From: Hymenobacter chitinivorans DSM 11115
Lineage (GTDB): Bacteria > Bacteroidota > Bacteroidia > Cytophagales > Hymenobacteraceae
Assembly (NCBI RefSeq): GCF_002797555.1
Contig: NZ_PGFA01000001.1
Coordinates: forward strand, 1,426,001-1,490,000
DNA length: 64,000 nucleotides
Direction: 5' to 3'
Under the pieces are notes generated by a model. The model was not told the DNA's origin, searched no databases, and was given only the letters and a program-made list of their open reading frames with translations. Shown in pieces: positions 1 to 8,434 of the stretch; position 1 is the first letter of the stretch; each line of letters begins with the position of its first letter. Made by a program: the position numbers and the translations under genes.

Positions 1-1
1 G

Positions 2-571
2 CTCGACGCCTCGCTCTACGAGGACGAGGTGAACGGGGCCAAGGTGGTGATGTCGCCGCCGCTGCGCGAAAAGAAGGATCAGGCCACGCTCTGGGCCGGT
101 ATCAACCAGGGCCTGGTACAGGTGGTCGGCACCGACCATTGCCCCTTTATGTGGGAGCAGAAAATGATGGGCAAGGACGACTTCAGCAAAATCCCGAACG
201 GCCACCCCGCCATTGAGCACCGCATGGAACTGCTGTTTTCGGAAGGGGTAACGACCGGTAAAATCAGCCTGCAGAAGTTTGTGGAAGTGACCAGTACCAA
301 CGCGGCCAAAATCTTCGGCATGTTTCCCCGCAAAGGCACCATCAGCATCGGCGCCGACGCCGATTTGGTGCTCTTCGATCCGGAGAAAACACACACCATT
401 TCGGCCGACACCCACCACATGAACTGCGACTACTCGGCCTACGAAGGTTGGGAGCTGACCGGGAAAATCGACACCGTAATTCTGCGCGGCCAAGTGGCCG
501 TGGAGGGCGGCGAAACCAAAGTCGGACGCGGCTACGGGCAGTTTATCAAACGCGGTAAAACGGCTTTTTAA
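2..571 (+). CDS. hydA: Dihydropyrimidinase, C-terminal part (5'-truncated by window edge)
   Basis: Opens the ring of dihydrouracil or dihydrothymine to the N-carbamoyl-beta-amino acid, the second step of reductive pyrimidine breakdown. The frame is open from base 2, so the gene begins outside the window and 189 residues are visible. They match the second half of the amidohydrolase fold: a GTDHCPF segment carrying the usual metal-binding Asp, the ASTNAAKIFG-like helix (here TSTNAAKIFGMFP), and the closing ADADLVLFDP strand with a long C-terminal tail as in dihydropyrimidinases and CRMPs. The downstream genes encode the preceding and following steps, which supports this over hydantoinase or allantoinase. 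Ends about 15 bases before a hairpin repeat. Confidence 0.9.
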   Translation, partial: LDASLYEDEVNGAKVVMSPPLREKKDQATLWAGINQGLVQVVGTDHCPFMWEQKMMGKDDFSKIPNGHPAIEHRMELLFSEGVTTGKISLQKFVEVTSTNAAKIFGMFPRKGTISIGADADLVLFDPEKTHTISADTHHMNCDYSAYEGWELTGKIDTVILRGQVAVEGGETKVGRGYGQFIKRGKTAF

Positions 572-585
572 AGCTAGCAAGCTAG

Positions 586-719
586 TTCCCCTCCTTAGAG
601 AAGGAGGGGCTAGGGGTGGTTGAAACGGCAGAACGACAGGCTAGGACTGCTGCTCCAGAATCGTTCAACGATTGACCACCCCGCCCTACGGGCACCCCTC
701 CTTGAAGGAAGGAGGGGAG
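586..719. repeat. Nested inverted repeat between hydA and the amidohydrolase gene
   Basis: Two hairpins, CCCCTCCTT/AAGGAGGGG at 588-609 and again at 695-717, lie in one element, and GGTGGTTGA (615-623) faces a near-complementary TTGACCACC (673-681). The element fills most of the gap between the genes and has no coding potential. It looks like a non-autonomous dispersed repeat that could also act as a transcript-stabilising or terminating structure. Only one copy lies in this window. Confidence 0.6.
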
Positions 720-778
720 TTTCGTTCTGATACTCGACAATCAACATACTCCCAAACCCTTTTCTCCTCTCTTTCCCA

Positions 779-1645
779 ATGCCAAGAATTGTTAAATCCG
801 GGTTGATTCAGATGAGTCTGCCCATCAGTGAAGGCGAAGGCACCATTGCCGAAATCATGGAAGCCATGGTGCAGAAGCACATTCCGCTCATCGAAGAAGC
901 CGGCCGCCAGGGCGTGCAGATTCTGTGCTTGCAGGAAATCTTCAACACCCCATATTTCTGCCCCGGCCAGGATAAAGCCTGGTACGCCTCGGCCGAATCG
1001 GTGCCCGGCCCCACCACGGACCGCATGGCCGAGTACGCCAAGAAGTACAACATGGTGATGATTGTGCCGATTTACGAGCGGGAAGCCGCCGGTTTCCTCT
1101 ACAACACCGCCGCCGTTATCGACGCCGACGGCACCTACCTGGGCAAGTACCGCAAAAACCACATTCCCCACACCTCCGGCTTCTGGGAGAAGTTCTTCTT
1201 CAAGCCCGGCAACATGGGCTACCCCGTGTTCCAGACCAAGTACGCCAAAGTGGGTGTGTATATCTGCTACGACCGGCACTTCCCCGACGGGGCCCGGGTG
1301 CTGGGCCTCAACGGGGCCGAAATCGTCTACAACCCTTCGGCCACGGTGGCCGGCCTTTCGCAGTACCTCTGGAAGCTGGAGCAGCCGGCTCACGCGGCGG
1401 CCAACGGCTACTTCATGGGCTGCATCAACCGCGTCGGGACCGAGAAGCCCTGGAACCTGGGCAAATTCTACGGCACCAGCTACTTCGTGGACCCGCGCGG
1501 GCAGATTTTCGCCCAGGCCTCGGAGGACAACGACGAGCTGCTGATTTCCGAGTTCGACCTCGACGAAATTGACGAGGTGCGCGCCACCTGGCAGTTCTTC
1601 CGCGACCGGCGCCCCGAAACCTACGAAAAGCTGGTCGAGCTGTAA
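779..1645 (+). CDS. Beta-ureidopropionase (nitrilase-family N-carbamoyl-beta-alanine amidohydrolase)
   Basis: Hydrolyses N-carbamoyl-beta-alanine to beta-alanine, CO2 and ammonia, the last step of reductive uracil/thymine catabolism in the cytosol. The 288-residue protein has the nitrilase triad: Glu53 in LQEIFNTPYF, Lys126 in KYRKNHIP and Cys163 in VYICYDRHFP. The stretch NGAEIVYNPSATVAGLS and the following INRVGTE closely resemble eukaryotic beta-ureidopropionases. Starts with ATG after a pyrimidine-rich leader. It sits between dihydropyrimidinase and the dehydrogenase subunits, so N-carbamoylputrescine amidase, the closest alternative, is less likely. Confidence 0.9.
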   Translation: MPRIVKSGLIQMSLPISEGEGTIAEIMEAMVQKHIPLIEEAGRQGVQILCLQEIFNTPYFCPGQDKAWYASAESVPGPTTDRMAEYAKKYNMVMIVPIYEREAAGFLYNTAAVIDADGTYLGKYRKNHIPHTSGFWEKFFFKPGNMGYPVFQTKYAKVGVYICYDRHFPDGARVLGLNGAEIVYNPSATVAGLSQYLWKLEQPAHAAANGYFMGCINRVGTEKPWNLGKFYGTSYFVDPRGQIFAQASEDNDELLISEFDLDEIDEVRATWQFFRDRRPETYEKLVEL

Positions 1646-1801
1646 GCAGCCGATACGCTAAGTATTTGAAAAGCAAGGGTTGGTGGTCACACGCCAATCC
1701 TTGCTTGCGCTTGTAGTGCCCAGTGGGTAGGCTCCTGCCTACTTATTACCCGACGTTTTCCTGTTGCTATTGCCCCACCGTTACCCTCTCCCTTCAGTAC
1801 C

Positions 1802-3127
1802 ATGGCCGAGTACAAAACCCCTACTTCCGAGCCGGAATTTCACGCAAATTTCTCCCAGATCAAGCCCCGGATGAACAACTCCGAGGCGTTGTTTGAAAGC
1901 TCGCGCTGCTTGTTCTGCTTCGACGCCCCTTGCATCAAAGCCTGCCCCTCCGGCATCGACATTCCCCAATTCATCCGTCAAATCAATACCGGCAACACCA
2001 CCGGCGCGGCCCGCACCATTTACGAGGCCAACTACTTCGGTAACGCCTGCGGCAAAGTGTGCCCCACCGAGGTGCTCTGCGAAGGCGCCTGCGTGTATAA
2101 CCTGCAGGACGTGAAGCCCATCGAAATCGGGCGCCTGCAAAGCTTTGCCACGCGCGAGGCTATTGAGCAGGACAAAAAGCTTTTCGGGCCCGGTGCGCCC
2201 AACGGCCGCAAAGTGGCCATCATCGGTGCCGGGCCGGCCGGTATTTCGGCCGCCTGCGAGCTGCGCAGCCTGGGCTACGAAGTCGACGTGTTCGAGGCCA
2301 AGTCCCAGCCTTCGGGCCTGACCGTGTACGGCGTGGCGCCCTACAAAATCACCAATGAGGAAGTGCTGGCCGAAATGGCCTACCTGGAAAACCAGTTTGG
2401 CTTCCGGGTGCAGTACAACCAGCCTATTACTTCGCGCCGGGAGCTGGAGGCGCTGGAGGAATCCTACGACGCCATTTTCCTGGGCATCGGCCTGGGCGCC
2501 ACCAACCCGCTGTTGCTGCCCGGCGAGGAGCGCCACAACTGCGTGGGCGCGGTAGAATTCATCGAGCAGCTGCGCATGCGCCACCACCAAACCGCCGTCG
2601 GGCGCAAGGTCATCGTGCTCGGCGGCGGCAATACCGCTATGGATGCCGCTTCGGAGTCGGCGCGCATGGGCGCGGAGGACGTAATTCTGGCCTACCGTCG
2701 CGGCAAGGAGGAAATGGGCGCCTATGAGTTTGAGTACGACCTGGCCAAGGGCGTGGGCGTGAAAGGCTTGTTCAACGTGGCCCCGGTCGAAATTGTGGGC
2801 AACGGCAAGGTGGAAGGCGTCCGGTTTATCCGCACGGCCACGCTCAACGGGCAGGTGCAGGTGGTGCCCGGCAGTGAGTTTGTGGAAAGCTGCGACATGG
2901 TCATCAAGGCCACGGGGCAGGCCAAGCAAACCCAGCTGCTGAGCCTGATTCCGGGCTTGCAGGTCGACAACAAGGGCCGCATCGTGGCCGATGAGCGCAC
3001 CGGGCAAACCACTAATCCCAAGTACTTTACCTCCGGCGACGCCCGCAACGGTGGGGCCGAAGTAGTCAATGCCTCGGCCGAAGCCAAAGCCACGGCCCGC
3101 GGCATTCACGCCTTTCTTTCCTGCTAA
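1802..3127 (+). CDS. preT: NAD-dependent dihydropyrimidine dehydrogenase subunit PreT
   Basis: Flavoprotein subunit that passes electrons from NADH through FAD and Fe-S centres to PreA for reduction of uracil or thymine. The 441-residue protein starts with two cysteine clusters (Cys36, 39, 44, 48 and Cys83, 87, 93, 97) that would ligate two 4Fe-4S centres, then an FAD-binding Rossmann motif AIIGAGPAGISAA near residue 140, and an NAD(P)-binding motif VIVLGGGNTAMD near residue 272, the arrangement shared with the GltD small subunit. The adjacent preA makes PreT much likelier than glutamate synthase. A hairpin repeat separates it from preA, but both are on the same strand and probably form one operon. 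Confidence 0.9.
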   Translation: MAEYKTPTSEPEFHANFSQIKPRMNNSEALFESSRCLFCFDAPCIKACPSGIDIPQFIRQINTGNTTGAARTIYEANYFGNACGKVCPTEVLCEGACVYNLQDVKPIEIGRLQSFATREAIEQDKKLFGPGAPNGRKVAIIGAGPAGISAACELRSLGYEVDVFEAKSQPSGLTVYGVAPYKITNEEVLAEMAYLENQFGFRVQYNQPITSRRELEALEESYDAIFLGIGLGATNPLLLPGEERHNCVGAVEFIEQLRMRHHQTAVGRKVIVLGGGNTAMDAASESARMGAEDVILAYRRGKEEMGAYEFEYDLAKGVGVKGLFNVAPVEIVGNGKVEGVRFIRTATLNGQVQVVPGSEFVESCDMVIKATGQAKQTQLLSLIPGLQVDNKGRIVADERTGQTTNPKYFTSGDARNGGAEVVNASAEAKATARGIHAFLSC

Positions 3128-3144
3128 TTCATTCAGCCAAAAAA

Positions 3145-3242
3145 GAACGTCATGCTGAGCTTGTCGAAGCATCTCTACCGCAGTGGTAAACAGATTTTAC
3201 TATTGCAGTAGAGATGCTTCGACAAGCTCAGCATGACGGTTC
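3145..3242. repeat. Long inverted repeat (31-bp perfect arms) between preT and preA
   Basis: The arms 3148-3178 and 3208-3238 are perfectly complementary over 31 bp, with a 29-base loop; pairing continues outward with one bulge. The arm begins CGTCATGCTGAGCTTGTCGA. There is no gene inside. The element ends 15 bases before the preA ATG, so its right arm could affect preA translation. It resembles the other small hairpin elements in this window in size and placement, but its sequence is distinct. Confidence 0.75.
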
Positions 3243-3257
3243 AATCAACAATTTGTC

Positions 3258-4667
3258 ATGCCAGATCTGTCCATAAATTTTGCCGGTATCAAGTCGCCCA
3301 ACCCGTTCTGGCTGGCTTCGGCGCCGCCCACCAACTCGGGCTACCAGGTGATGAAAGCCTTCGACGCGGGCTGGGGCGGGGCCGTGTGGAAAACCCTGGG
3401 CGTGCCCGTCGTCAACGTGTCGAGCCGCTACGGGGGCGTCAATTACCGGGACAAGCGCCTGGTCGGCTTCAACAACATTGAGCTGATTTCGGACCGCCCG
3501 CTCGCGGACAACCTGCGCGAAATCGAGGAAGTGAAAAAGCGCTTTCCGAATCACGCCGTCATTGCCTCCCTGATGGTGCAGAGCCGGCAGGAGTGGCACG
3601 ACATCGTGCGCGACGTAACCAACGCCGGCTCCGACGGCATCGAGCTCAACTTCGGCTGCCCCCACGGTATGTGCGAGCGGGGCATGGGCTCGGCGGTAGG
3701 GCAGGAGCCCGAGGTACTCCAAACCATTGTGGAGTGGGTGATGGAAGTGGCCAAGATTCCGGTCATTGTCAAGCTCACGCCCAACATCAGTGACATTACC
3801 GAGCCCGCCATGGCCGCCCGCCGCGGGGGCGCCGATGCCATTTCGCTGATTAACACCATTCAAAGCATTGTGGGCGTGGACCTGGACCTGTTTGCGCCTT
3901 ACCCAATCGTGGATGGCAAAGGCTCGAACGGCGGCTACTGCGGCCCGGCCGTGAAGCCCATTGCCCTGAATATGGTGAAAAACTGCGCCCAGCACCCCGA
4001 GGTGCAGCTGCCCATTTCCGGCATTGGTGGCATCGAGAACTGGCGCGACGCGGTGGAGCACATCCTGCTGGGTGCCAGCAGCGTGCAGGTATGCACGGCG
4101 GCCATGCACTTCGGCTTCGGCATCATCCGGGAAATGACCAGCGGCCTGGAGCAGTACATGACCGAAAAGGGCTTCCACACGATATACGACATGGTGGGCA
4201 AGGCCCTGCCCAACGTGAAGCACTGGGAAGACCTCAACCTTAAGTACAAGGTGACGGCCGATATCAACGAGGAAAAGTGCATCGGCTGCCAGCTGTGCTA
4301 CACGGCCTGCGAAGATGGTGCCCACCAGGCCATTCGGCTGCAGGAAGGCAGCCGCACGCCGGAAATCATTCAGGAAAACTGCGTGGGCTGCAACCTGTGC
4401 TCCTTGGTGTGCCCCGTGGAGCAGTGCATCACAATGGAGCGCCGCGACGACGGCACCGAGCACCTGACCTGGAAGGAGCGCACCGAGGCTGGTACCATCC
4501 CCACGGAGTTTAATGATGAGCGGGCCGGGGGCCGGCACCACTGGGTGCCCGAGCCCGCCGCGGCTCTGGGCAAGGAAAAGCATAAAACCCTGCCCGGCAA
4601 GGCCCGGCAATACGCCGCTGCTGATGCTGCCGCCCTGGAAGCTACCCCCGCGGCCGGCGCCGAATAG
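3258..4667 (+). CDS. preA: NAD-dependent dihydropyrimidine dehydrogenase subunit PreA
   Basis: Catalytic FMN subunit that reduces uracil and thymine to the 5,6-dihydro forms. Residues 1-310 form the dihydroorotate-dehydrogenase-like barrel, with NFGCPHGM and the phosphate-binding ISGIGGIENW. Residues about 335-400 are a 2x4Fe-4S ferredoxin domain with CIGCQLCYTAC (from Cys341) and CVGCNLCSLVCP. At 469 residues it is longer than simple PreA proteins because of a charged, Ala-rich tail of about 60 residues. The position of the catalytic cysteine of mammalian DPD (pig Cys671, GLACGQ) is Val147 here (GSAVGQ), while a cysteine sits earlier, at 139. Pairs with preT. Confidence 0.92.
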   Translation: MPDLSINFAGIKSPNPFWLASAPPTNSGYQVMKAFDAGWGGAVWKTLGVPVVNVSSRYGGVNYRDKRLVGFNNIELISDRPLADNLREIEEVKKRFPNHAVIASLMVQSRQEWHDIVRDVTNAGSDGIELNFGCPHGMCERGMGSAVGQEPEVLQTIVEWVMEVAKIPVIVKLTPNISDITEPAMAARRGGADAISLINTIQSIVGVDLDLFAPYPIVDGKGSNGGYCGPAVKPIALNMVKNCAQHPEVQLPISGIGGIENWRDAVEHILLGASSVQVCTAAMHFGFGIIREMTSGLEQYMTEKGFHTIYDMVGKALPNVKHWEDLNLKYKVTADINEEKCIGCQLCYTACEDGAHQAIRLQEGSRTPEIIQENCVGCNLCSLVCPVEQCITMERRDDGTEHLTWKERTEAGTIPTEFNDERAGGRHHWVPEPAAALGKEKHKTLPGKARQYAAADAAALEATPAAGAE

Positions 4668-4977
4668 GAGCTGATTTTACCCAAGTCCCACTTTCCGGTG
4701 GGCAGCCGCAAGCGGCTCGGTGCTGGGAGTTTCCCGGTGCCGAGCCGCTTCACTGCGTTTATAGCTCAGCACTAAGCTGATGAAGAGGTCGTCTATTAAG
4801 TAAATTTTTTATTGCGTAAATACCAATGTATGAAGCAGTAGAAGGCATGTTAAAACAAAAGTTATATTATTTATTGCTTAAATTCTAAATTATCCGTTAC
4901 TTCATCTCGCTACTCTTCTACATCCCACCTACTGTAGAGCCCCAATCCCTTACTCGCCTCCTCACCAACAGTAGTTT
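4668..4977. other. Intergenic region before the exopolysaccharide locus, AT-rich in its second half
   Basis: The first 90 bases hold the hairpin at 4710-4750. From about 4795 to 4900 the DNA is markedly AT-rich against a GC-rich background, as expected for a promoter region of the plus-strand polysaccharide arm. I did not find a convincing TTG / TAnnTTTG pair. No gene is visible. Confidence 0.6.
4710..4750 (+). terminator. preA: Hairpin downstream of preA
   Basis: AAGCGGCTCGG (4710-4720) pairs perfectly with CCGAGCCGCTT (4740-4750), and the loop can pair further. No clear U-run follows, so termination may be weak or factor-assisted. Confidence 0.5.
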
Positions 4978-6375
4978 ATGGAACGGTACCGACACTATTC
5001 CGACGCTTCGCGCCTAGTGCTACCCGTCGTGGACGTGGTCCTAATTTTTGCGGCCTTCCGCTTGGCGAGCCGCATGATTTGGGGGACCTGGCATTTTACG
5101 GGTTACGCGCCCTTTTGCTTCGTGATTTTCGGTTTGGTGTGGTGGCTGCTATCCGGGCAGTTTGCCAACATCTACCGGGTCGACAAGCTCATTACCTACC
5201 CCGAGAAGCTGCTCTACCTGATGCGCACTTTCCTGCTGCACGCCTTTATCGTGCTGGCTGTGGTGCTGGCCCTGGAGCTCAACTGGCTGTCGTTGCGCTA
5301 CATTTTTGCGGTGTACAGCTTCTCGGTGGCCGGCGTCGTGGGGGCGCGGTTTCTCATCACGTTTTGCTACCGGGCCTACCACCGGCACGTGGCCCGGCCC
5401 CATACCCGCTTCGTGATTGTGGGCGCGGGAGAAAGTGGGCAGGAGCTGTACCGCTTCCTGGCTTCCCACGACCCGGTAGGTAACCAGTTTCAGGGCTTTT
5501 TTGCCGATGAGCCCGTGGCGGAAGGACTGCGCCCCTACGTGCGGGGCCCGCTGGCCGAGCTGAAAAACTACTGCCTGCGTACCACCATCGACGAAATCTA
5601 CTTCACGCTGCCCCTCGACCAGCACGAGCTCATTGAGGAACTGTCGCAGTTTGCCGACGACCATTTTCTCTCGTTCCGCATTGTGCCCGACTTCCGTGGT
5701 ACGGTGCGCCGGGAAGTCAATGTGTACTTCTACGACCATATGCCCATTCTCACCATCCGGCACCAGCCCCTGGGCATCCGGACCAACCAGGTGCTAAAGC
5801 GGGTGTTTGACATTGGTTTTTCCCTGGCCGTTATCCTGCTGGCCTTCCCCTTTATTATGCCGCTGCTAGCGTTGCTGATCAAGCTCGACTCGCCCGGGCC
5901 GGTGTTTTTCAAGCAGATGCGGCCCGGCAAGCGGAATCAGCTGTTTCCGTGCTTCAAGCTGCGCACCATGCGCGCCGACCACCGCCAAACCGAGTTGCAG
6001 GCTACCTTCGGCGACCCGCGCATAACCCGGGTGGGCAAGTACCTGCGCAAGTACAACCTGGACGAACTGCCGCAGTTTTTCAACGTGCTGCTGGGCCATA
6101 TGTCGGTAGTGGGGCCCCGGCCCAACATGGTGTCGCAGCTGGAGGAATACTCCAAGCACATTCGCACCTACCAGATGCGCCACGCCGTGACGCCCGGCAT
6201 CACCGGCTACGCCCAGGTAAACGGCTACCGCGGCGAAACCCGCGCCCCCCAGGCCATGCGCAAACGGGTGGAATACGACCTGAAGTACATGGAAACCTGG
6301 ACCTTTGGCCTGGACATGAAAATCATCGGCAAAACGGTCTGGAACATGATTCGCGGCGAGAAAAACGCCTATTAG
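4978..6375 (+). CDS. Undecaprenyl-phosphate sugar-1-phosphate transferase (WcaJ-like, initiates repeat-unit synthesis)
   Basis: Transfers a hexose-1-phosphate, probably glucose-1-phosphate, to undecaprenyl phosphate at the inner membrane, starting each polysaccharide repeat unit. The 465 residues have the full large-PHPT plan: N-terminal membrane helices (about residues 10-135), a central Rossmann-like CoA-binding-type domain (about 140-260, [10 protein letters not shown]), a re-entrant hydrophobic helix ([20 protein letters not shown]) and the PglC-like catalytic domain. The catalytic Asp-Glu pair is D362-E363 in NLDELPQ, followed by [10 protein letters not shown] and [12 protein letters not shown]. 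It is the first gene of the plus-strand arm. The exact sugar cannot be told from sequence. Confidence 0.9.
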   Translation: MERYRHYSDASRLVLPVVDVVLIFAAFRLASRMIWGTWHFTGYAPFCFVIFGLVWWLLSGQFANIYRVDKLITYPEKLLYLMRTFLLHAFIVLAVVLALELNWLSLRYIFAVYSFSVAGVVGARFLITFCYRAYHRHVARPHTRFVIVGAGESGQELYRFLASHDPVGNQFQGFFADEPVAEGLRPYVRGPLAELKNYCLRTTIDEIYFTLPLDQHELIEELSQFADDHFLSFRIVPDFRGTVRREVNVYFYDHMPILTIRHQPLGIRTNQVLKRVFDIGFSLAVILLAFPFIMPLLALLIKLDSPGPVFFKQMRPGKRNQLFPCFKLRTMRADHRQTELQATFGDPRITRVGKYLRKYNLDELPQFFNVLLGHMSVVGPRPNMVSQLEEYSKHIRTYQMRHAVTPGITGYAQVNGYRGETRAPQAMRKRVEYDLKYMETWTFGLDMKIIGKTVWNMIRGEKNAY

Positions 6376-6436
6376 CGGTGAGCTGGTGAATGAGTGAAGT
6401 ATTCAATTGGCGCAGACTGCGCGGATAGAACTACAA

Positions 6437-6478
6437 CTCATTCACTCATTTACTCATTCACTCATTCACTCATTCACC
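6437..6478. repeat. CTCATTCA microsatellite before the WecG/TagA gene
   Basis: Five near-perfect copies of an 8-base CTCATTCA unit run up to the ATG at 6480. Length change here by slippage could alter the spacing of the translation start region. Confidence 0.7.
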
Positions 6479-6479
6479 G

Positions 6480-7259
6480 ATGTTGCCCAAGCGCCAAGTC
6501 CTGGATTCGTGGATTTCTACCGGTACGCCGGCTGACTTCGTAACGGCCATTCTGGCGTTGGGAGCGGCCCGGTCATCGGCCTACGTGTGCTGCGCCAACG
6601 TGCACATGGTGGTGGAAGCCCAGCAGCACCCCGATTTTCGCCGCATTCTGGACGAGGCCGCCATTGTCACGCCCGACGGCAGTCCGGTGGCCGCAGCCGT
6701 GGGCTGGTTTCACAAGCAGCCCCAATCCCGCATTGCGGGCATGGATTTGCTGCCGGCTTTGCTCAGTGAAGCGGCCCGCCGGGGGCAGTCGGTGTACTTC
6801 TACGGTACTACCGAGGAGGTGCTGGCCGCCATGGTGGCCCGGGCCCGGCGCGAGCTGCCCGACCTGAAAATTGCGGGTACCCATTCGCCGCCCTTCCGCC
6901 CGCTGACCCCCGAGGAAGATGCTGCCGAAGTAGCCGCCATCAACGCCGCCGACCCCGATTTGCTGTTCGTGGCCCTGGGTTGTCCGCGGCAGGAGCGCTG
7001 GATGGCTGCCCACCGCGGCCGAATTCGGAGCTGCATGCTGGGCGTGGGCCAGGCTTTTCCGGTGTATGCCGGCCTGGAGCAGCGCCTGCCCACCTGGGCC
7101 CGGCGGCTGTGGCTGGAGTGGGCTTATCGCCTGTATCTGGAGCCCAAGCGCCTGTGGAAGCGTTATTTGAAGACCAATACCCGGTTTGTTTACCTCATCA
7201 CTCAGCGGGCTTTGTCTTACGGCCTGGGACGGCCTCCAGTAGTAGCCGAAAGCGAGTAA
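6480..7259 (+). CDS. WecG/TagA/CpsF family (GT26) glycosyltransferase
   Basis: Adds the second sugar, in characterised members an N-acetylmannosamine-type or hexosyl residue, to a lipid-linked primer made by the preceding transferase type. The 259-residue protein shows the family signatures: CCANVHMVVEA near residue 34, a TPDGSPV segment near 62, GMDLLPALL near 87, the YFYGT strand, and VALGCPRQERWM near 165. No signal peptide or clear helices are present, so it should act at the cytoplasmic face of the membrane. Lies 104 bases after the initiating transferase on the same strand. Confidence 0.85.
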   Translation: MLPKRQVLDSWISTGTPADFVTAILALGAARSSAYVCCANVHMVVEAQQHPDFRRILDEAAIVTPDGSPVAAAVGWFHKQPQSRIAGMDLLPALLSEAARRGQSVYFYGTTEEVLAAMVARARRELPDLKIAGTHSPPFRPLTPEEDAAEVAAINAADPDLLFVALGCPRQERWMAAHRGRIRSCMLGVGQAFPVYAGLEQRLPTWARRLWLEWAYRLYLEPKRLWKRYLKTNTRFVYLITQRALSYGLGRPPVVAESE

Positions 7260-7341
7260 GCTGCAAACGCGGCAGCAGTATTTTTATATGGACTATACTT
7301 ATTAGCAATTGATTTATTTTAAAAAATATTAATAAAAATTA

Positions 7342-7371
7342 TTGACAATATTATAATAAGTACTATCTTTC
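7342..7371 (+). promoter_or_regulatory. Bacteroidota-type promoter for the nucleotide-sugar genes
   Basis: TTG at 7342-7344 and TATCTTTC at 7364-7371 (7 of 8 matches to TAnnTTTG) are separated by 19 bases, in a strongly AT-rich 7300-7375 stretch. It lies about 90 bases before the cytidylyltransferase ATG. Confidence 0.6.
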
Positions 7372-7459
7372 ATCAGCTAAGAAGCAACCAGTAAGCCGCG
7401 CCTTACTCCCGACATCGTCTTGTCTCCTCCGATTCCTTTTTAACTAGTATCCACACAGC

Positions 7460-8344
7460 ATGAAAGCAGTCATTCTTGCGGGCGGCTATGGCACCCGAAT
7501 CAGCGAAGAAAGCGGCGTACGCCCCAAACCCATGGTGGAAATTGGCGGTAAGCCCATTCTCTGGCACATTATGAAGATTTATTCCCACCACGGTATCCGG
7601 GACTTCGTGGTGTGCTGCGGCTACAAAGGCCATATGATTAAACAGTACTTCTCGGACTATTTCTTGCATAACTCCGATGTGACGTTTCGGATGGACCGCA
7701 ACGAAATGCAGATTCACCGCAGCAATGCCGAGCCCTGGACCGTGACGCTGGTCGATACCGGGCAGGAAACCATGACCGGCGGCCGTTTGCGCCGCGTCAA
7801 GGAGCACCTCGACAACGAAACCTTCTGCCTGACCTACGGCGACGGGGTCGGCAACGTCGATATTCAGGCCGCCATCCGCCACCACCAGGAGCAGGGCGCT
7901 TTGGCCACGCTCACGGCCGTGCGGCAGCCGGGCCGCTTCGGAGTTTTCTCGCTCGGCGACGAATCTAGCCGCATTTCCAACTTCATGGAAAAGCCCGAAG
8001 GCGGCGAGACGCCCTGGATTAACGGAGGCTTCTTCGTGCTCGAGCCCGCCGTGTTCGACTACATCGACAGCGACGACACGGTCTGGGAAAAAGGCCCGCT
8101 GGAGCGCCTGGCCGCCGATGGGGCCCTGGCGGCTTACCGCCACACTGGCTTCTGGCAGCCCATGGACACGCTGCGCGACCGGAACATGCTGGAGGAAATG
8201 TGGAGCACGGGCAAGGCCCAGTGGAAAATTTGGGGGAATACCGTGGCGACGCCCGACCCCGTGCTGACCGACATCCTGACGTCGGCAGTGGCTGCCCCGG
8301 CCGGGCAGCGCGTAGCGGCCCCCACGCTGCTGCCCAACGCCTAA
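7460..8344 (+). CDS. rfbF: Glucose-1-phosphate cytidylyltransferase (RfbF-like)
   Basis: Makes CDP-glucose (or a related CDP-sugar) from CTP and the sugar-1-phosphate in the cytosol. Residues 1-255 follow RfbF closely: [12 protein letters not shown] at the nucleotide-binding loop, [34 protein letters not shown] and the late NGGFFVLEP. At 294 residues it exceeds the usual length of about 257 because of a roughly 37-residue Ala/Pro-rich C-terminal extension. It heads a four-gene set (7460-11590) preceded by a good promoter. No gene for CDP-glucose 4,6-dehydratase is recognisable in the window, so the CDP-sugar made is uncertain. Confidence 0.88.
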   Translation: MKAVILAGGYGTRISEESGVRPKPMVEIGGKPILWHIMKIYSHHGIRDFVVCCGYKGHMIKQYFSDYFLHNSDVTFRMDRNEMQIHRSNAEPWTVTLVDTGQETMTGGRLRRVKEHLDNETFCLTYGDGVGNVDIQAAIRHHQEQGALATLTAVRQPGRFGVFSLGDESSRISNFMEKPEGGETPWINGGFFVLEPAVFDYIDSDDTVWEKGPLERLAADGALAAYRHTGFWQPMDTLRDRNMLEEMWSTGKAQWKIWGNTVATPDPVLTDILTSAVAAPAGQRVAAPTLLPNA

Positions 8345-8434
8345 CTTCTTTGTAAACAGATAATAACACCTTTCCGCTCTGGCGCGGCTGGCAGCTTATT
8401 GCCCGGTATTTTCTCCATTCCACTGCTTCTTTGT

